12,493 nt of DNA, taken from assembly GCA_046091905.1 (NCBI GenBank), contig JBJTCN010000023.1:1-12493 (forward strand), in the 5' to 3' direction. Each line of letters starts with the position of its first letter. The first letter of the stretch is position 1. The notes below the pieces were generated by a model that did not search any database, was not told the DNA's origin, and worked only from the letters and a program-made list of their open reading frames with translations. The translations under genes and the position numbers were made by a program. The stretch comes from ZLKRG08 sp046091905. Its GTDB lineage: Bacteria; Actinomycetota; Actinomycetes; Nanopelagicales; Nanopelagicaceae. Shown one piece after another: positions 5,994-12,493 of the stretch.

Positions 5994-6777
5994 GGGCGCT
6001 GAGTTTATTGGTTAATTCGCCTAACCCTGAAATCGCGCAGGTAACGGTTGATTTCTCTGGCATTGGACCAATTCCCGCAGGCGTGCCAGTCAAAATTACA
6101 TCGCCAGGTAGCAAGGTCATCACTGAGGTAACAAAATGAATGATTTCATCAACCCCAAACATCATCTGATTAAGCGTAGCTTTCTGCTTGACCTCGCCAT
6201 TTACTGTGCAAGTAATCTCTTGGTTACCTGGAATGAAATCTGTGTCGATCCATGGCCCAAGTGGGCAGAAAGTGTCAAAACCTTTAGCGCGAGTCCATTG
6301 TCCATCTCTTGATTGCAAATCTCTGGCGGTGACATCGTTTGCAATGGTGTATCCAAAGATTACTTCATTAGCGCGTTCGCGTGGCACATCCTTACAAATT
6401 CTGCCAATCACAATAGCTAGTTCCGCTTCATGATCAATTCTTTCTGACATCCATGGCCAATGAATCACATCATTTGGACCAGCAACTGCAGTATTTGGCT
6501 TTAAAAAAATAATAGGTTCAGCGGGGACTTCCCCACCCATCTCTTTTGCATGATCTGAGTAATTCTTACCAACGCAGACAACCTTGCTTCGTGGTAGAAC
6601 CGGTGCCAGTAATCTGACTTCTTCCAGCTTTGTAAGCTGGCCATTCTTAGCAATTCCATTAAATAGTGGATCACCATTGATAACCGAAATTGTTTGTTGG
6701 TCATCTTCAACGACTCCGAATAATGGATCGCTTCCCAGTTCAGAACCTGGTTTTGGTGTAAATCTGATTACGCGCAT
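5986..6777 (-). CDS. fumarylacetoacetate hydrolase-family protein
   Basis: FAH-family enzymes use a divalent metal to cleave, decarboxylate or isomerise acylpyruvate-type compounds. The 263-residue protein has a short N-terminal region (about 1-60) and the catalytic domain (about 63-260). That domain begins VCVGKNYSDHAKEM and carries the metal ligands in DHEAEL (E117, E119) and NDVT (D148), with the conserved ARDLQ, KGFDTF and TGTPAGIG segments. The exact substrate cannot be assigned; acylpyruvase, oxaloacetate decarboxylase or an aromatic-degradation isomerase are all possible. The ATG at 6777 follows the CorC-like gene by 9 nt with no evident ribosome site, and gltX overlaps its end. M. tuberculosis also has an FAH-like gene next to gltX. 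The family is sure; the reaction is open. Confidence 0.9.
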   Translation of the reverse strand: MRVIRFTPKPGSELGSDPLFGVVEDDQQTISVINGDPLFNGIAKNGQLTKLEEVRLLAPVLPRSKVVCVGKNYSDHAKEMGGEVPAEPIIFLKPNTAVAGPNDVIHWPWMSERIDHEAELAIVIGRICKDVPRERANEVIFGYTIANDVTARDLQSRDGQWTRAKGFDTFCPLGPWIDTDFIPGNQEITCTVNGEVKQKATLNQMMFGVDEIIHFVTSVMTLLPGDVILTGTPAGIGPMPEKSTVTCAISGLGELTNKLSARG

Positions 6778-6786
6778 GAGATAAGG

Positions 6787-7716
6787 CTACAGCGCAATTT
6801 CGCTCTCTTCACGTTCCATAATCACACTACTAATTCGACGACGACGGCCAACTGGGCGTTCGGCAGTAACTTTCCAGCCAGCCAAATTAAATGTGGATCC
6901 AGGTATTGGCACGCGGCCCAATACCTTTGCCATTAATCCACCGATGGTATCCACATCATCAACTAGCTCTTGATCTAATTCAATTTCTAATTCTGAAGCC
7001 ACGTCTTCAATATGTACTTTGGCTTGTACGCGCAATTTATCTTCGGAAAGCCAGACAAATTGCTCTTCTTCATCATCAAACTCATCAGCAATTTCACCGA
7101 CAATCTCTTCAATAATATCTTCGATGGTAATTAAGCCAGCAGTGCCACCATATTCATCAACCACAATGGCTAAATGAATCTGATCTCGCTGCATATCCTT
7201 TAATAGCTCAGCTGCTGATTTAATTTCAGGAACAAAACCCACCGGACGCATCAATTGCTCAACTTTTTCAATCTGTTCGGCCTCATGATGATCGTGCGCG
7301 CGTTTTGCTAGATCTTTAATATATGCGATACCAACAATCTGATCTATATTTTCACCAACCACAGGTATTCGTGAATATCCAGAGCGAAGTGCCAAGGAAA
7401 GTGCTTGGCGTAAAGTCTTATCGTGTTCGACCCAAACCATCTCTGTGCGCGGAACCATAAGTTCGCGAACTAAAGTATCCCCCAGTTCAAACACTGAATG
7501 AATCATTTCGTGTTCGTCTTCTTCAACTAGGCCGCGTTCGTGAGCTTGGTCCACTAGTTCGCGAAGTTCTTCCTCATTCTTAAAGATATTTGTTTTAAAT
7601 CGCTGACCGGGTGTTAGCACATTTGCGATGCCCACAATCAATTTTGAGAATGGTCGAAAGAAAATTGCACCAAATCCAGATAGAAAGGCAATTAAAGCAA
7701 TCAGGAAATATTTCAC
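6787..7716 (-). CDS. CorC/HlyC-like CBS-domain protein with shortened membrane region
   Basis: This protein belongs to the family named hemolysin C / CorC, linked to magnesium or cobalt handling and of uncertain biochemical role. The 309 residues comprise one hydrophobic N-terminal segment (about 3-20) and an amphipathic stretch ending near 36. A CBS pair follows (about 86-140 and 155-205, with MVPRTEM, SRIPVV, VVDEYGGTAGLITIEDIIEEIVG), then the CorC-associated domain (about 218-300). Actinobacterial members usually have a DUF21/CNNM domain of about 200 residues with several membrane helices in front; here at most its last part remains. The GTG start at 7716 overlaps the ybeY stop (TAGTG) and ybeY fills the upstream DNA, so no missing domain is hidden in the window. 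Classic E. coli CorC also lacks DUF21, so the protein may be functional. Confidence 0.88.
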   Translation of the reverse strand: MKYFLIALIAFLSGFGAIFFRPFSKLIVGIANVLTPGQRFKTNIFKNEEELRELVDQAHERGLVEEDEHEMIHSVFELGDTLVRELMVPRTEMVWVEHDKTLRQALSLALRSGYSRIPVVGENIDQIVGIAYIKDLAKRAHDHHEAEQIEKVEQLMRPVGFVPEIKSAAELLKDMQRDQIHLAIVVDEYGGTAGLITIEDIIEEIVGEIADEFDDEEEQFVWLSEDKLRVQAKVHIEDVASELEIELDQELVDDVDTIGGLMAKVLGRVPIPGSTFNLAGWKVTAERPVGRRRRISSVIMEREESEIAL

Positions 7717-8144
7717 TAAGAGGCTCGCTTTACTAGATCTTCTTGTAACGCAAACATAACCTTCTCTTCATCCAATTCTTGATGATCGTAACCTAATAAA
7801 TGAAGCAAGCCATGTGCTGCCAAGATTTTCACTTCATGTTCGAAAGAGTGTCCAGCTTTCTCGGCCTGAGCGCGCGCAAATACTGGGGAAATCACAATAT
7901 CGCCCAAGATGCCAGGCTCTGGATCATTTGGCTTTAATTCATCCATAGGAAAGCTCATCACATCGGTCGAACCAGGCAGATTCATCCACTTAAGATGTAA
8001 CTCTTCCATCTCAATGTCGTTTATAAATGCCAAAGTTAATTCACACTCTGGATGTAAACCCAATTCTTTAATAGAAAATTCGAGTAACTGCTTTATCTCT
8101 GCTTTGGGCGCTAAGTGACCCGATCGATTCTCAATTTCAATCAT
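7716..8144 (-). CDS. ybeY: endoribonuclease YbeY (rRNA maturation factor)
   Basis: YbeY is a zinc-dependent endoribonuclease involved in 16S rRNA 3'-end maturation and ribosome quality control. The 142-residue protein has DVMSFPMD (61-68), GDIVIS (81-86) and the metal-binding motif HGLLHLLGYDH (111-121), with the three zinc histidines H111, H115 and H121. The ATG at 8144 overlaps the phoH stop as TAATG, and the downstream CorC-like gene begins in its own stop (TAGTG), so it is embedded in a translationally coupled series. The phoH-ybeY pair is widely conserved in bacteria. Confidence 0.96.
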   Translation of the reverse strand: MIEIENRSGHLAPKAEIKQLLEFSIKELGLHPECELTLAFINDIEMEELHLKWMNLPGSTDVMSFPMDELKPNDPEPGILGDIVISPVFARAQAEKAGHSFEHEVKILAAHGLLHLLGYDHQELDEEKVMFALQEDLVKRAS

Positions 8145-9133
8145 TATCGTAATTGGCGAGTTTGCGAAATTGATTTCTCTTTTGCGGCGTCATAAGTCTC
8201 ATATGCACTAACAATGTCACTAATTAAACGGTGGCGAACCACATCTTCTGCAGTTAAATCCATGAACGAAATATCATCGACGCCATCTAAGATCTTGCGA
8301 ATTGTGGCCAGGCCAGAATTCTTACCACCAGGCAAATCAACCTGAGTAACGTCACCGGTGATGACCATTTTGGAACCAAAGCCTAAGCGAGTTAAGAACA
8401 TCTTCATCTGTTCTGGAGTGGTGTTCTGCGCTTCATCAAGAATAATAAATGAATCATTAAGAGTGCGGCCACGCATATATGCAAGCGGCGCAACCTCAAT
8501 GACACCCGATTGCATCAGTTTCGGAATCGCATCTTGATCTAACATGTCATGAAGCGCATCAAACAGAGGGCGCAGATATGGATCAATTTTTTCAGTTAGT
8601 GTTCCCGGCAAGAAACCAAGATGCTCTCCAGCTTCAACTGCTGGCCTGGTCAGAATAATTCGATTTACTTCGCGCGCTTGCAGCGCCGCAACTGCTTTTG
8701 CCATTGCTAAATAAGTCTTACCGGTACCTGCTGGTCCGATTCCAAAGGTAATTGTGTGTTCTGCAATTGCCTCTACATATGCTTTTTGGTTAGCAGTCTT
8801 AGGTCTAATAGTGCGACCACGATTGCTGACAATATTTAAAGATAAAACTTCGGCTGGATGCTTCTGTGGATGCGACTTAAGCATCGATATTGAACGTTTA
8901 ATTACTTCAGGATTAATGTCTTGACCAGAACGAAGCACAACTAACAATTCGGTGACTAATTGTTCAACTCTTTCACACTCTTCGACATCCCCACGTAGCG
9001 CAATCTCGTTTCCGCGCACGGTCATTGAGACATTTGGAAATGCGCTCTCAATTTCTCTTAAATTATTATCGGCTGGGCCTACAAGTGCGACCATTGGAAT
9101 GGCGGTCGGTACCGTAATTAAAGTTCTTTCCAT
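8144..9133 (-). CDS. phoH: PhoH-like P-loop ATPase
   Basis: PhoH-like proteins are cytosolic ATPases believed to act on RNA, often encoded beside ybeY. The 329-residue protein has a small N-terminal domain with a KH-like look (about 10-70). The helicase-like ATPase domain follows, with Walker A GPAGTGKT (133-140), LTRPAVEAGE (161-170), Walker B FIILDEAQN (229-237) and the sensor-like MVITGDVTQVDLP (256-268). All key residues are present. The ATG at 9133 is 13 nt after the HIT gene stop, with no clear ribosome site. The end overlaps ybeY (TAATG). A role in rRNA processing with YbeY is inferred from context; the biochemical function in Actinobacteria remains unsettled. Confidence 0.95.
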   Translation of the reverse strand: MERTLITVPTAIPMVALVGPADNNLREIESAFPNVSMTVRGNEIALRGDVEECERVEQLVTELLVVLRSGQDINPEVIKRSISMLKSHPQKHPAEVLSLNIVSNRGRTIRPKTANQKAYVEAIAEHTITFGIGPAGTGKTYLAMAKAVAALQAREVNRIILTRPAVEAGEHLGFLPGTLTEKIDPYLRPLFDALHDMLDQDAIPKLMQSGVIEVAPLAYMRGRTLNDSFIILDEAQNTTPEQMKMFLTRLGFGSKMVITGDVTQVDLPGGKNSGLATIRKILDGVDDISFMDLTAEDVVRHRLISDIVSAYETYDAAKEKSISQTRQLR

Positions 9134-9146
9134 CAGTAAGTTAATT

Positions 9147-9494
9147 CTAGCCTGGTGGCCAGGTGAAGTCGCGCCCGCCTAATAGGTGCATATGAGCGTG
9201 AAAAACTGATTGGCCAGCCGCTGCGCCGGTATTAAATACAGTGCGATAGCCAGGTAGCGCTCTTTCAGTGGCGATTACTTTCGCAGCTCTTAAAAGCGCA
9301 GCAGTTACCACTGCACTGGTCTCTGCCATCGTGGCTGCGTTTTCAACATGCAGCGTTGGAACTAAGAGCACATGTGTTGGCGCTTGAGGGTTTAAATCAT
9401 TAAATGCCACTACATTGTCATCTCGATAAACGATATCTGCTGGAATTTCACCTTCAATGATTTTGCAAAAGATGCAATCGGAATCTAGCGCCAT
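9147..9494 (-). CDS. HIT-family (HinT-like) nucleotide hydrolase
   Basis: Histidine-triad proteins hydrolyse purine nucleoside phosphoramidates or related AMP conjugates. The 115-residue protein starts MALDSDCIFCKII with a zinc-type CxxC (C7, C10). It ends with the catalytic triad HAHMHLLGG (H99, H101, H103) and a Trp near the C-terminus (TWPPG), all typical of the HinT branch. The ATG at 9494 follows the rsmE stop by 4 nt, with a partial GGTG ribosome site close upstream. It lies between rsmE and phoH, a position also seen in other actinobacterial versions of this cluster. The physiological substrate is unknown. Confidence 0.95.
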   Translation of the reverse strand: MALDSDCIFCKIIEGEIPADIVYRDDNVVAFNDLNPQAPTHVLLVPTLHVENAATMAETSAVVTAALLRAAKVIATERALPGYRTVFNTGAAAGQSVFHAHMHLLGGRDFTWPPG

Positions 9495-9498
9495 GTAA

Positions 9499-10188
9499 TC
9501 ACCATACCTTCATTAACGCGCTAACTGCGCTAACTGCCGCGATGCCAGCGTGTGCCGAACGCAATACTGGCCGTCCTAACTTAATAATCTTGCCGCCAGC
9601 TGCTTCAAATTGCGCCAATTCTTGATCGGAAATTCCACCTTCTGGTCCAATCACGATTAAAGTTTTTGCGGCAGGTTTAACCACTTCAGATATCTTGCTA
9701 GTAGCAGATTCATGACAGATTAAAACTTGCTCAAAATCTTTAAATATTTTTATAGCGCTATCAGTATCCAACTTTGTAGAGAGAGTTGGAATGTGAAATC
9801 TTCGACTTTGTTTGCTAGCTTCTAAAGCTGCGACTGCCCATTTATCGCTCTCTTTACCTATAGCGCGCTGAGATTGCCAAGGATAAATCTCTGAAACTCC
9901 TGCTGCAGTTAAAAGTTCAACAGTCTCTCTAGCACGATCGCTCTTTGGAATAGCCTGTAATACAGAAATCCTCTGACTATCTAGCGCTTCAAAACCTTTT
10001 TCAATAACTGAGAGTCCCACAATCTTCTTTGAGATTGAGGTAATTGCACATCGAGCCCAGTTGCCTTGCCCATCGGAGACCAACAACTCTTCTCCGACAT
10101 TCATTCGTAATACGCGCTCTGCATGATGTGCGTTATCACCAGTTAGCGCTGGATTAGCTAAATTATCCAAAAAGAATAGTTGGAGCAT
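9499..10188 (-). CDS. rsmE: 16S rRNA m3U1498 methyltransferase RsmE
   Basis: RsmE methylates N3 of U1498 in 16S rRNA. The 229-residue protein has a PUA-like N-terminal domain (about 1-70, with HHAERVLRM at 21-29) and a SPOUT methyltransferase domain (about 72-229). Its knot motifs are GPEGGIS (181-187) and LGRPVLRSAHAG (204-215). The last motif departs from the common LRTETA or actinobacterial LRTSTA form: Ser-Ala-His replaces the Thr-rich part. The start ATG at 10188 overlaps the dnaJ stop (TAATG). It follows dnaJ as in other Actinobacteria. The family assignment is secure; activity is inferred. Confidence 0.94.
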   Translation of the reverse strand: MLQLFFLDNLANPALTGDNAHHAERVLRMNVGEELLVSDGQGNWARCAITSISKKIVGLSVIEKGFEALDSQRISVLQAIPKSDRARETVELLTAAGVSEIYPWQSQRAIGKESDKWAVAALEASKQSRRFHIPTLSTKLDTDSAIKIFKDFEQVLICHESATSKISEVVKPAAKTLIVIGPEGGISDQELAQFEAAGGKIIKLGRPVLRSAHAGIAAVSAVSALMKVW

Positions 10189-11300
10189 TAAAATCTAAAT
10201 GCTCCACGAATTTTGTTTAATAAAGAGCCATCATCAGCTTTAACTTTGGCGGAAGTACCATCTTCGCCGCGAAGTTCTGCAAACTTCTTTATTAACTCTT
10301 CTTGTTCGCGATTTAATTTAGTTGGTGTTAATACTTCGATGTAAACAATTAAATCGCCACGGCCAGATCCGCGTAATCTAGTCATGCCCCGCTGCTTTAA
10401 TGCAATTTTTGCACCTGACTGCGTGCCACCTTTTATTTCAATCTCTTCTTCGCCATCAAGCGTCATAACTTTGGTTTTGGTACCTAAAGTTGCCGCGCTA
10501 AATGGAATCGAGAGCGCTAGATGTAAATCATCGCCATCTCTTACTAAATATTCATGTTCATCTTGAATAATTTCAACATATAAATCTCCTGCTGGGCCAC
10601 CACCAGGTCCAACCTCACCACGGCCTGCTAATTGAATTCGATTTCCAGTTTCAACACCGCCTGGAATCTTTACATTAATTGTTTGGCGTGCACGTACTCG
10701 TCCATCGCCGTGACATTCACGACAAGGACTGGAAATAGTGGTTCCAAAACCTTGGCAGGCTGCACATGGTCGCGAAGTCATCACTTGGCCAAGAATTGAC
10801 CTGGTTACTTGTTGTGTCTCGCCGCGACCTTTGCAAATTCCACATGTAGATGGTGTAGTTCCATCTTGGCAGCCACTGCCAGAACACTTTTCACAGCGCA
10901 CCGCACTTTCAACTGTAATTTCTCGTTCAGTTCCGAAACAGGCTTCTTCAAGAGAAACTTGCACTCGAATTAAGGCATCTTGTCCTGCGCGAGCACGAGA
11001 ACGCGGCCCACGTTGTTGTCCTCCTTGGCCAAAGAATGCATCCATGATGTCGCTAAATCCAAAACCACCATTAAATCCACCTGCGCCCCCAAATGGATTA
11101 CCACCCATGTCATATTGCTGGCGCTTCTGCGGATCACTTAAAACATCATATGCTGCAGTAACTTCTTTAAAACGTTCTTGCACCTGCGGATCCGGATTAA
11201 TATCTGGATGTAGTTCACGAGCTAGCTTGCGATAGGCGCGCTTAATCTCATCGCCATTTGCATCGCGCGATACGCCAAGTGTTTCGTAGAGATCGGCCAT
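10188..11300 (-). CDS. dnaJ: chaperone DnaJ
   Basis: DnaJ stimulates DnaK ATP hydrolysis and delivers unfolded clients. The 370-residue protein is a type I DnaJ: J domain (1 to about 65, with HPD at 31-33), a Gly/Phe linker (about 66-95) and a zinc domain with four CxxCxGxG repeats (C136/C139, C153/C156, C179/C182, C193/C196). The C-terminal substrate-binding and dimer domains follow. Being adjacent to hrcA, it corresponds to the actinobacterial DnaJ2 rather than the copy found with dnaK-grpE. The ATG at 11300 abuts the hrcA TAA stop and has an AGGAG site 9 nt upstream, inside the end of hrcA. rsmE overlaps its stop. HrcA-dependent control is possible, but no CIRCE sequence was seen here. Confidence 0.97.
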   Translation of the reverse strand: MADLYETLGVSRDANGDEIKRAYRKLARELHPDINPDPQVQERFKEVTAAYDVLSDPQKRQQYDMGGNPFGGAGGFNGGFGFSDIMDAFFGQGGQQRGPRSRARAGQDALIRVQVSLEEACFGTEREITVESAVRCEKCSGSGCQDGTTPSTCGICKGRGETQQVTRSILGQVMTSRPCAACQGFGTTISSPCRECHGDGRVRARQTINVKIPGGVETGNRIQLAGRGEVGPGGGPAGDLYVEIIQDEHEYLVRDGDDLHLALSIPFSAATLGTKTKVMTLDGEEEIEIKGGTQSGAKIALKQRGMTRLRGSGRGDLIVYIEVLTPTKLNREQEELIKKFAELRGEDGTSAKVKADDGSLLNKIRGAFRF

Positions 11301-12299
11301 TTATGAATTCTCCTGAAGATAGCGACTTACATAATTTGCTACCGCACTTACCGCCGCCATTGAACTTGCATAATCCATACGCGTTGGGCCAATCACACCC
11401 AGTGCTCCAACTTCACCATATCCCATCGAAATCACTGAAGTCTCTTTTAAATTCGCTTCGCTCTGTTCACTACCGATTCGAACTTGTACTCCATTTGAAG
11501 CTCCGCCAAGTAAACGTAGAAGCACCACCTGCTCTTCTAGCGCTTCCAGAATTGGATGAATCTGTGCCGAGAAATCTTGGCGGAATCGAGTTAAGTTAGC
11601 AGTTCCGGCCAACACGACCTTCTCTTCCGGTTTTTCTAAAGCCATTTCAATCAAGGTAGAGATGATTACCGCCATATTTCGACGATCAGAAACATTTAAT
11701 GAATCCATCAAAGTAGAGAGTCGATCTGCCACATCGGGAAGGCGCTGACTAGATATTGAATTATTTAATTTAATTCGCATAGAGTTTAGAAAATCATCAT
11801 CAATCTCTGATGCTAATTCAATGACTCGCTGCTCGACGCGTCCAGTGTCAGTAATCAGAATCAACATAATTCGAATTGAATTTAAAAGCACCAATTCCAC
11901 GTGGCGTACTCGAGACTTTACTAACGATGGGTATTGAACTACCGCTACTTGCTTTGTTACATCCGCTAATAGTTTGACGGTACGCATAACCACATCATCT
12001 AAATCAAGCGCACCTTCTAGAAATGTTTCAATAGCTCGTCGTTCTGGTGCAGAAAGTGGTTTGACGCTAGCTAATTGATCTACGAAGGTGCGATATCCAA
12101 GGTCTGTTGGAATTCGACCTGCAGAGGTATGAGGCTGAGTAATCAACCCTTCCTCTTCAAGTACCGCCATCTCGTTTCGAATTGTGGCTGGCGAAACTCC
12201 TAAGTTATGGTGCTCAGCAAGCGCTTTAGAACCAACTGGCTCTTGAGTAGCGACATACTCATCAACAATTGCGCGAAGGATTTCCAGGCGGCGGCTCAT
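11301..12299 (-). CDS. hrcA: heat-inducible repressor HrcA
   Basis: HrcA represses groEL-type chaperone genes by binding CIRCE inverted repeats. The 332-residue protein has an N-terminal winged helix (about 1-75, with GVSPATIRNEMAVLEEEGLI at 34-53 and HTSAGRIPTDLGYR at 57-70), a GAF-like middle and a C-terminal dimer region. The ATG at 12299 follows the hemW stop by 19 nt. No ribosome site precedes it, but a -10-like TATAAAAT lies 9 nt upstream. dnaJ follows directly. No TTAGCACTC-type CIRCE was seen upstream, so autoregulation is not supported by the visible sequence. Confidence 0.97.
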   Translation of the reverse strand: MSRRLEILRAIVDEYVATQEPVGSKALAEHHNLGVSPATIRNEMAVLEEEGLITQPHTSAGRIPTDLGYRTFVDQLASVKPLSAPERRAIETFLEGALDLDDVVMRTVKLLADVTKQVAVVQYPSLVKSRVRHVELVLLNSIRIMLILITDTGRVEQRVIELASEIDDDFLNSMRIKLNNSISSQRLPDVADRLSTLMDSLNVSDRRNMAVIISTLIEMALEKPEEKVVLAGTANLTRFRQDFSAQIHPILEALEEQVVLLRLLGGASNGVQVRIGSEQSEANLKETSVISMGYGEVGALGVIGPTRMDYASSMAAVSAVANYVSRYLQENS

Positions 12300-12308
12300 G
12301 ATTGGCAG

Positions 12309-12316
12309 ATTTTATA
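12309..12316 (-). promoter_or_regulatory. possible -10 element upstream of hrcA
   Basis: TATAAAAT on the minus strand ends 9 nt before the hrcA ATG, so a transcript started there would have only a few leader bases. The hexamer TAAAAT matches five of six consensus positions. No recognisable -35 is found at 16-18 bp spacing. This could be an internal promoter for hrcA-dnaJ or chance AT-richness. Confidence 0.3.
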
Positions 12317-12318
12317 GC

Positions 12319-12493
12319 CTAGATCAATTCACGGACGATTCGGTCTGCAATCAAGCGCCCCGCAGGCGTTAATTGTGCGCTCTCGCCCGTGATTGTTACC
12401 TGCTCTGGATATTTCTCTAACACTCCTATTTGTGATGCAGTTAAATCAGATAATTTAAGTCCCTCTCGCAACCTAATCTGCAACATAATCTTC
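12319..12493 (-). CDS. hemW: radical SAM HemW (coproporphyrinogen III oxidase-like), C-terminal fragment
   Basis: Only the last 57 residues are in the window, in the frame starting at 12492 and ending with TAG at 12319-12321; the gene continues past the right edge. The fragment reads MLQIRLREGL near its start and ends LTPAGRLIADRIVRELI. This resembles the HemW C-terminal domain, in which a leucine-rich MLxLRLxxGL segment is followed by a winged-helix-like end. HemW is a heme-binding radical SAM protein related to HemN, and its usual place just upstream of hrcA in Actinobacteria supports the call. The radical SAM core is outside the window and cannot be checked. Confidence 0.85.
   Translation of the reverse strand, partial: KIMLQIRLREGLKLSDLTASQIGVLEKYPEQVTITGESAQLTPAGRLIADRIVRELI

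Noticed and set aside
6624..6640. Perfect 7-bp inverted repeat CCAGCTT-TGT-AAGCTGG
   Set aside because: It lies inside the FAH coding region, is not followed by a T run on either strand, and encodes an ordinary residue run. It is probably chance.
7611..7620. GTGTTAGCAC, resembling half of a CIRCE element
   Set aside because: The TTAGCACTC half-site is incomplete, no inverted partner is present at 9-nt spacing, and it is inside the CorC-like coding region.
9518..9535. Direct repeat GCGCTAACT twice in tandem
   Set aside because: It sits in the rsmE coding end and reads as an AVSAVS run. Two 9-bp copies in frame need no further explanation.
10738..11235. Long plus-strand open frame of 165 codons opposite dnaJ
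   Set aside because: It is a shadow of dnaJ. The composition mirrors the Cys/Gly-rich coding strand, no ribosome site or family resemblance is seen, and dnaJ is unambiguous.
12246..12268. CTTGAGT followed by ACTCA, resembling a HAIR (HspR) site
   Set aside because: Spacing is 8 rather than 7, the right half is imperfect, and it lies within the hrcA coding sequence, where it encodes conserved N-terminal residues.

Overview
The window looks like a chromosomal housekeeping segment from a genome-reduced actinobacterium of moderate to low GC (mid-40s % by eye, not computed). The best guess is a freshwater Nanopelagicales (acI) relative such as Planktophila or Nanopelagicus. This is inferred from actinobacterial gene order, an HU protein with a long Lys/Ala/Pro tail, an IclR regulator divergent from leuCD, very short intergenic gaps, and AT-leaning third positions. 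No phage, IS element, CRISPR array, toxin system or resistance gene is visible. Every substantial ORF belongs to a recognised family.

Layout. Positions 1-403 (minus) hold an HU gene whose repetitive tail runs off the left edge. A 185-bp AT-rich spacer (404-588) follows, with two adjacent inverted repeats upstream of hup and a possible terminator for leuD. leuD and leuC (minus, 589-2586) encode isopropylmalate isomerase. The IclR-family regulator (plus, 2638-3357) diverges from leuC. The 51-bp gap between them carries a well-formed promoter whose transcript would start at the GTG start codon, and a perfect 6+6 dyad that overlaps it. The regulator meets glpX (class II fructose-1,6-bisphosphatase, minus, 3359-4306) tail to tail with one base between them.

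The rest of the window, read right to left on the minus strand, looks like one long transcription unit: hemW (only the C-terminus is inside the window), hrcA, dnaJ, rsmE, a HIT protein, phoH, ybeY, a CorC/HlyC-like CBS protein, an FAH-family hydrolase, gltX, tRNA-Gln(CTG), tRNA-Glu(CTC), then glpX. Junctions are 0-50 nt or overlaps (TAATG, TAGTG, GTGGCTAA), and no convincing terminator was seen between them.

How the genes fit together. Two blocks known from other Actinobacteria appear fused here. One is the heat-shock/ribosome-maturation block hemW-hrcA-dnaJ-rsmE-(HIT)-phoH-ybeY-corC, which elsewhere usually continues into era. The other is the FAH-gltX-tRNA-IclR-leuC-leuD-hup block, known for example from Mycobacterium tuberculosis. 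The join lies at about 6778-6786, where era would be expected. HrcA represses chaperone genes and DnaJ is a co-chaperone. RsmE, YbeY and probably PhoH act on rRNA or RNA. GltX charges the adjacent tRNAs. LeuCD and its regulator handle leucine synthesis, and HU compacts the nucleoid.

I did not find an undescribed system. The observations most worth checking are the predicted leaderless promoter and operator at 2603-2633, glpX starting 10 nt after a tRNA 3' end, the CorC-like protein lacking most of its usual membrane domain, the nearly identical 39-bp tandem repeat in the HU tail, and the paired inverted repeats upstream of hup.
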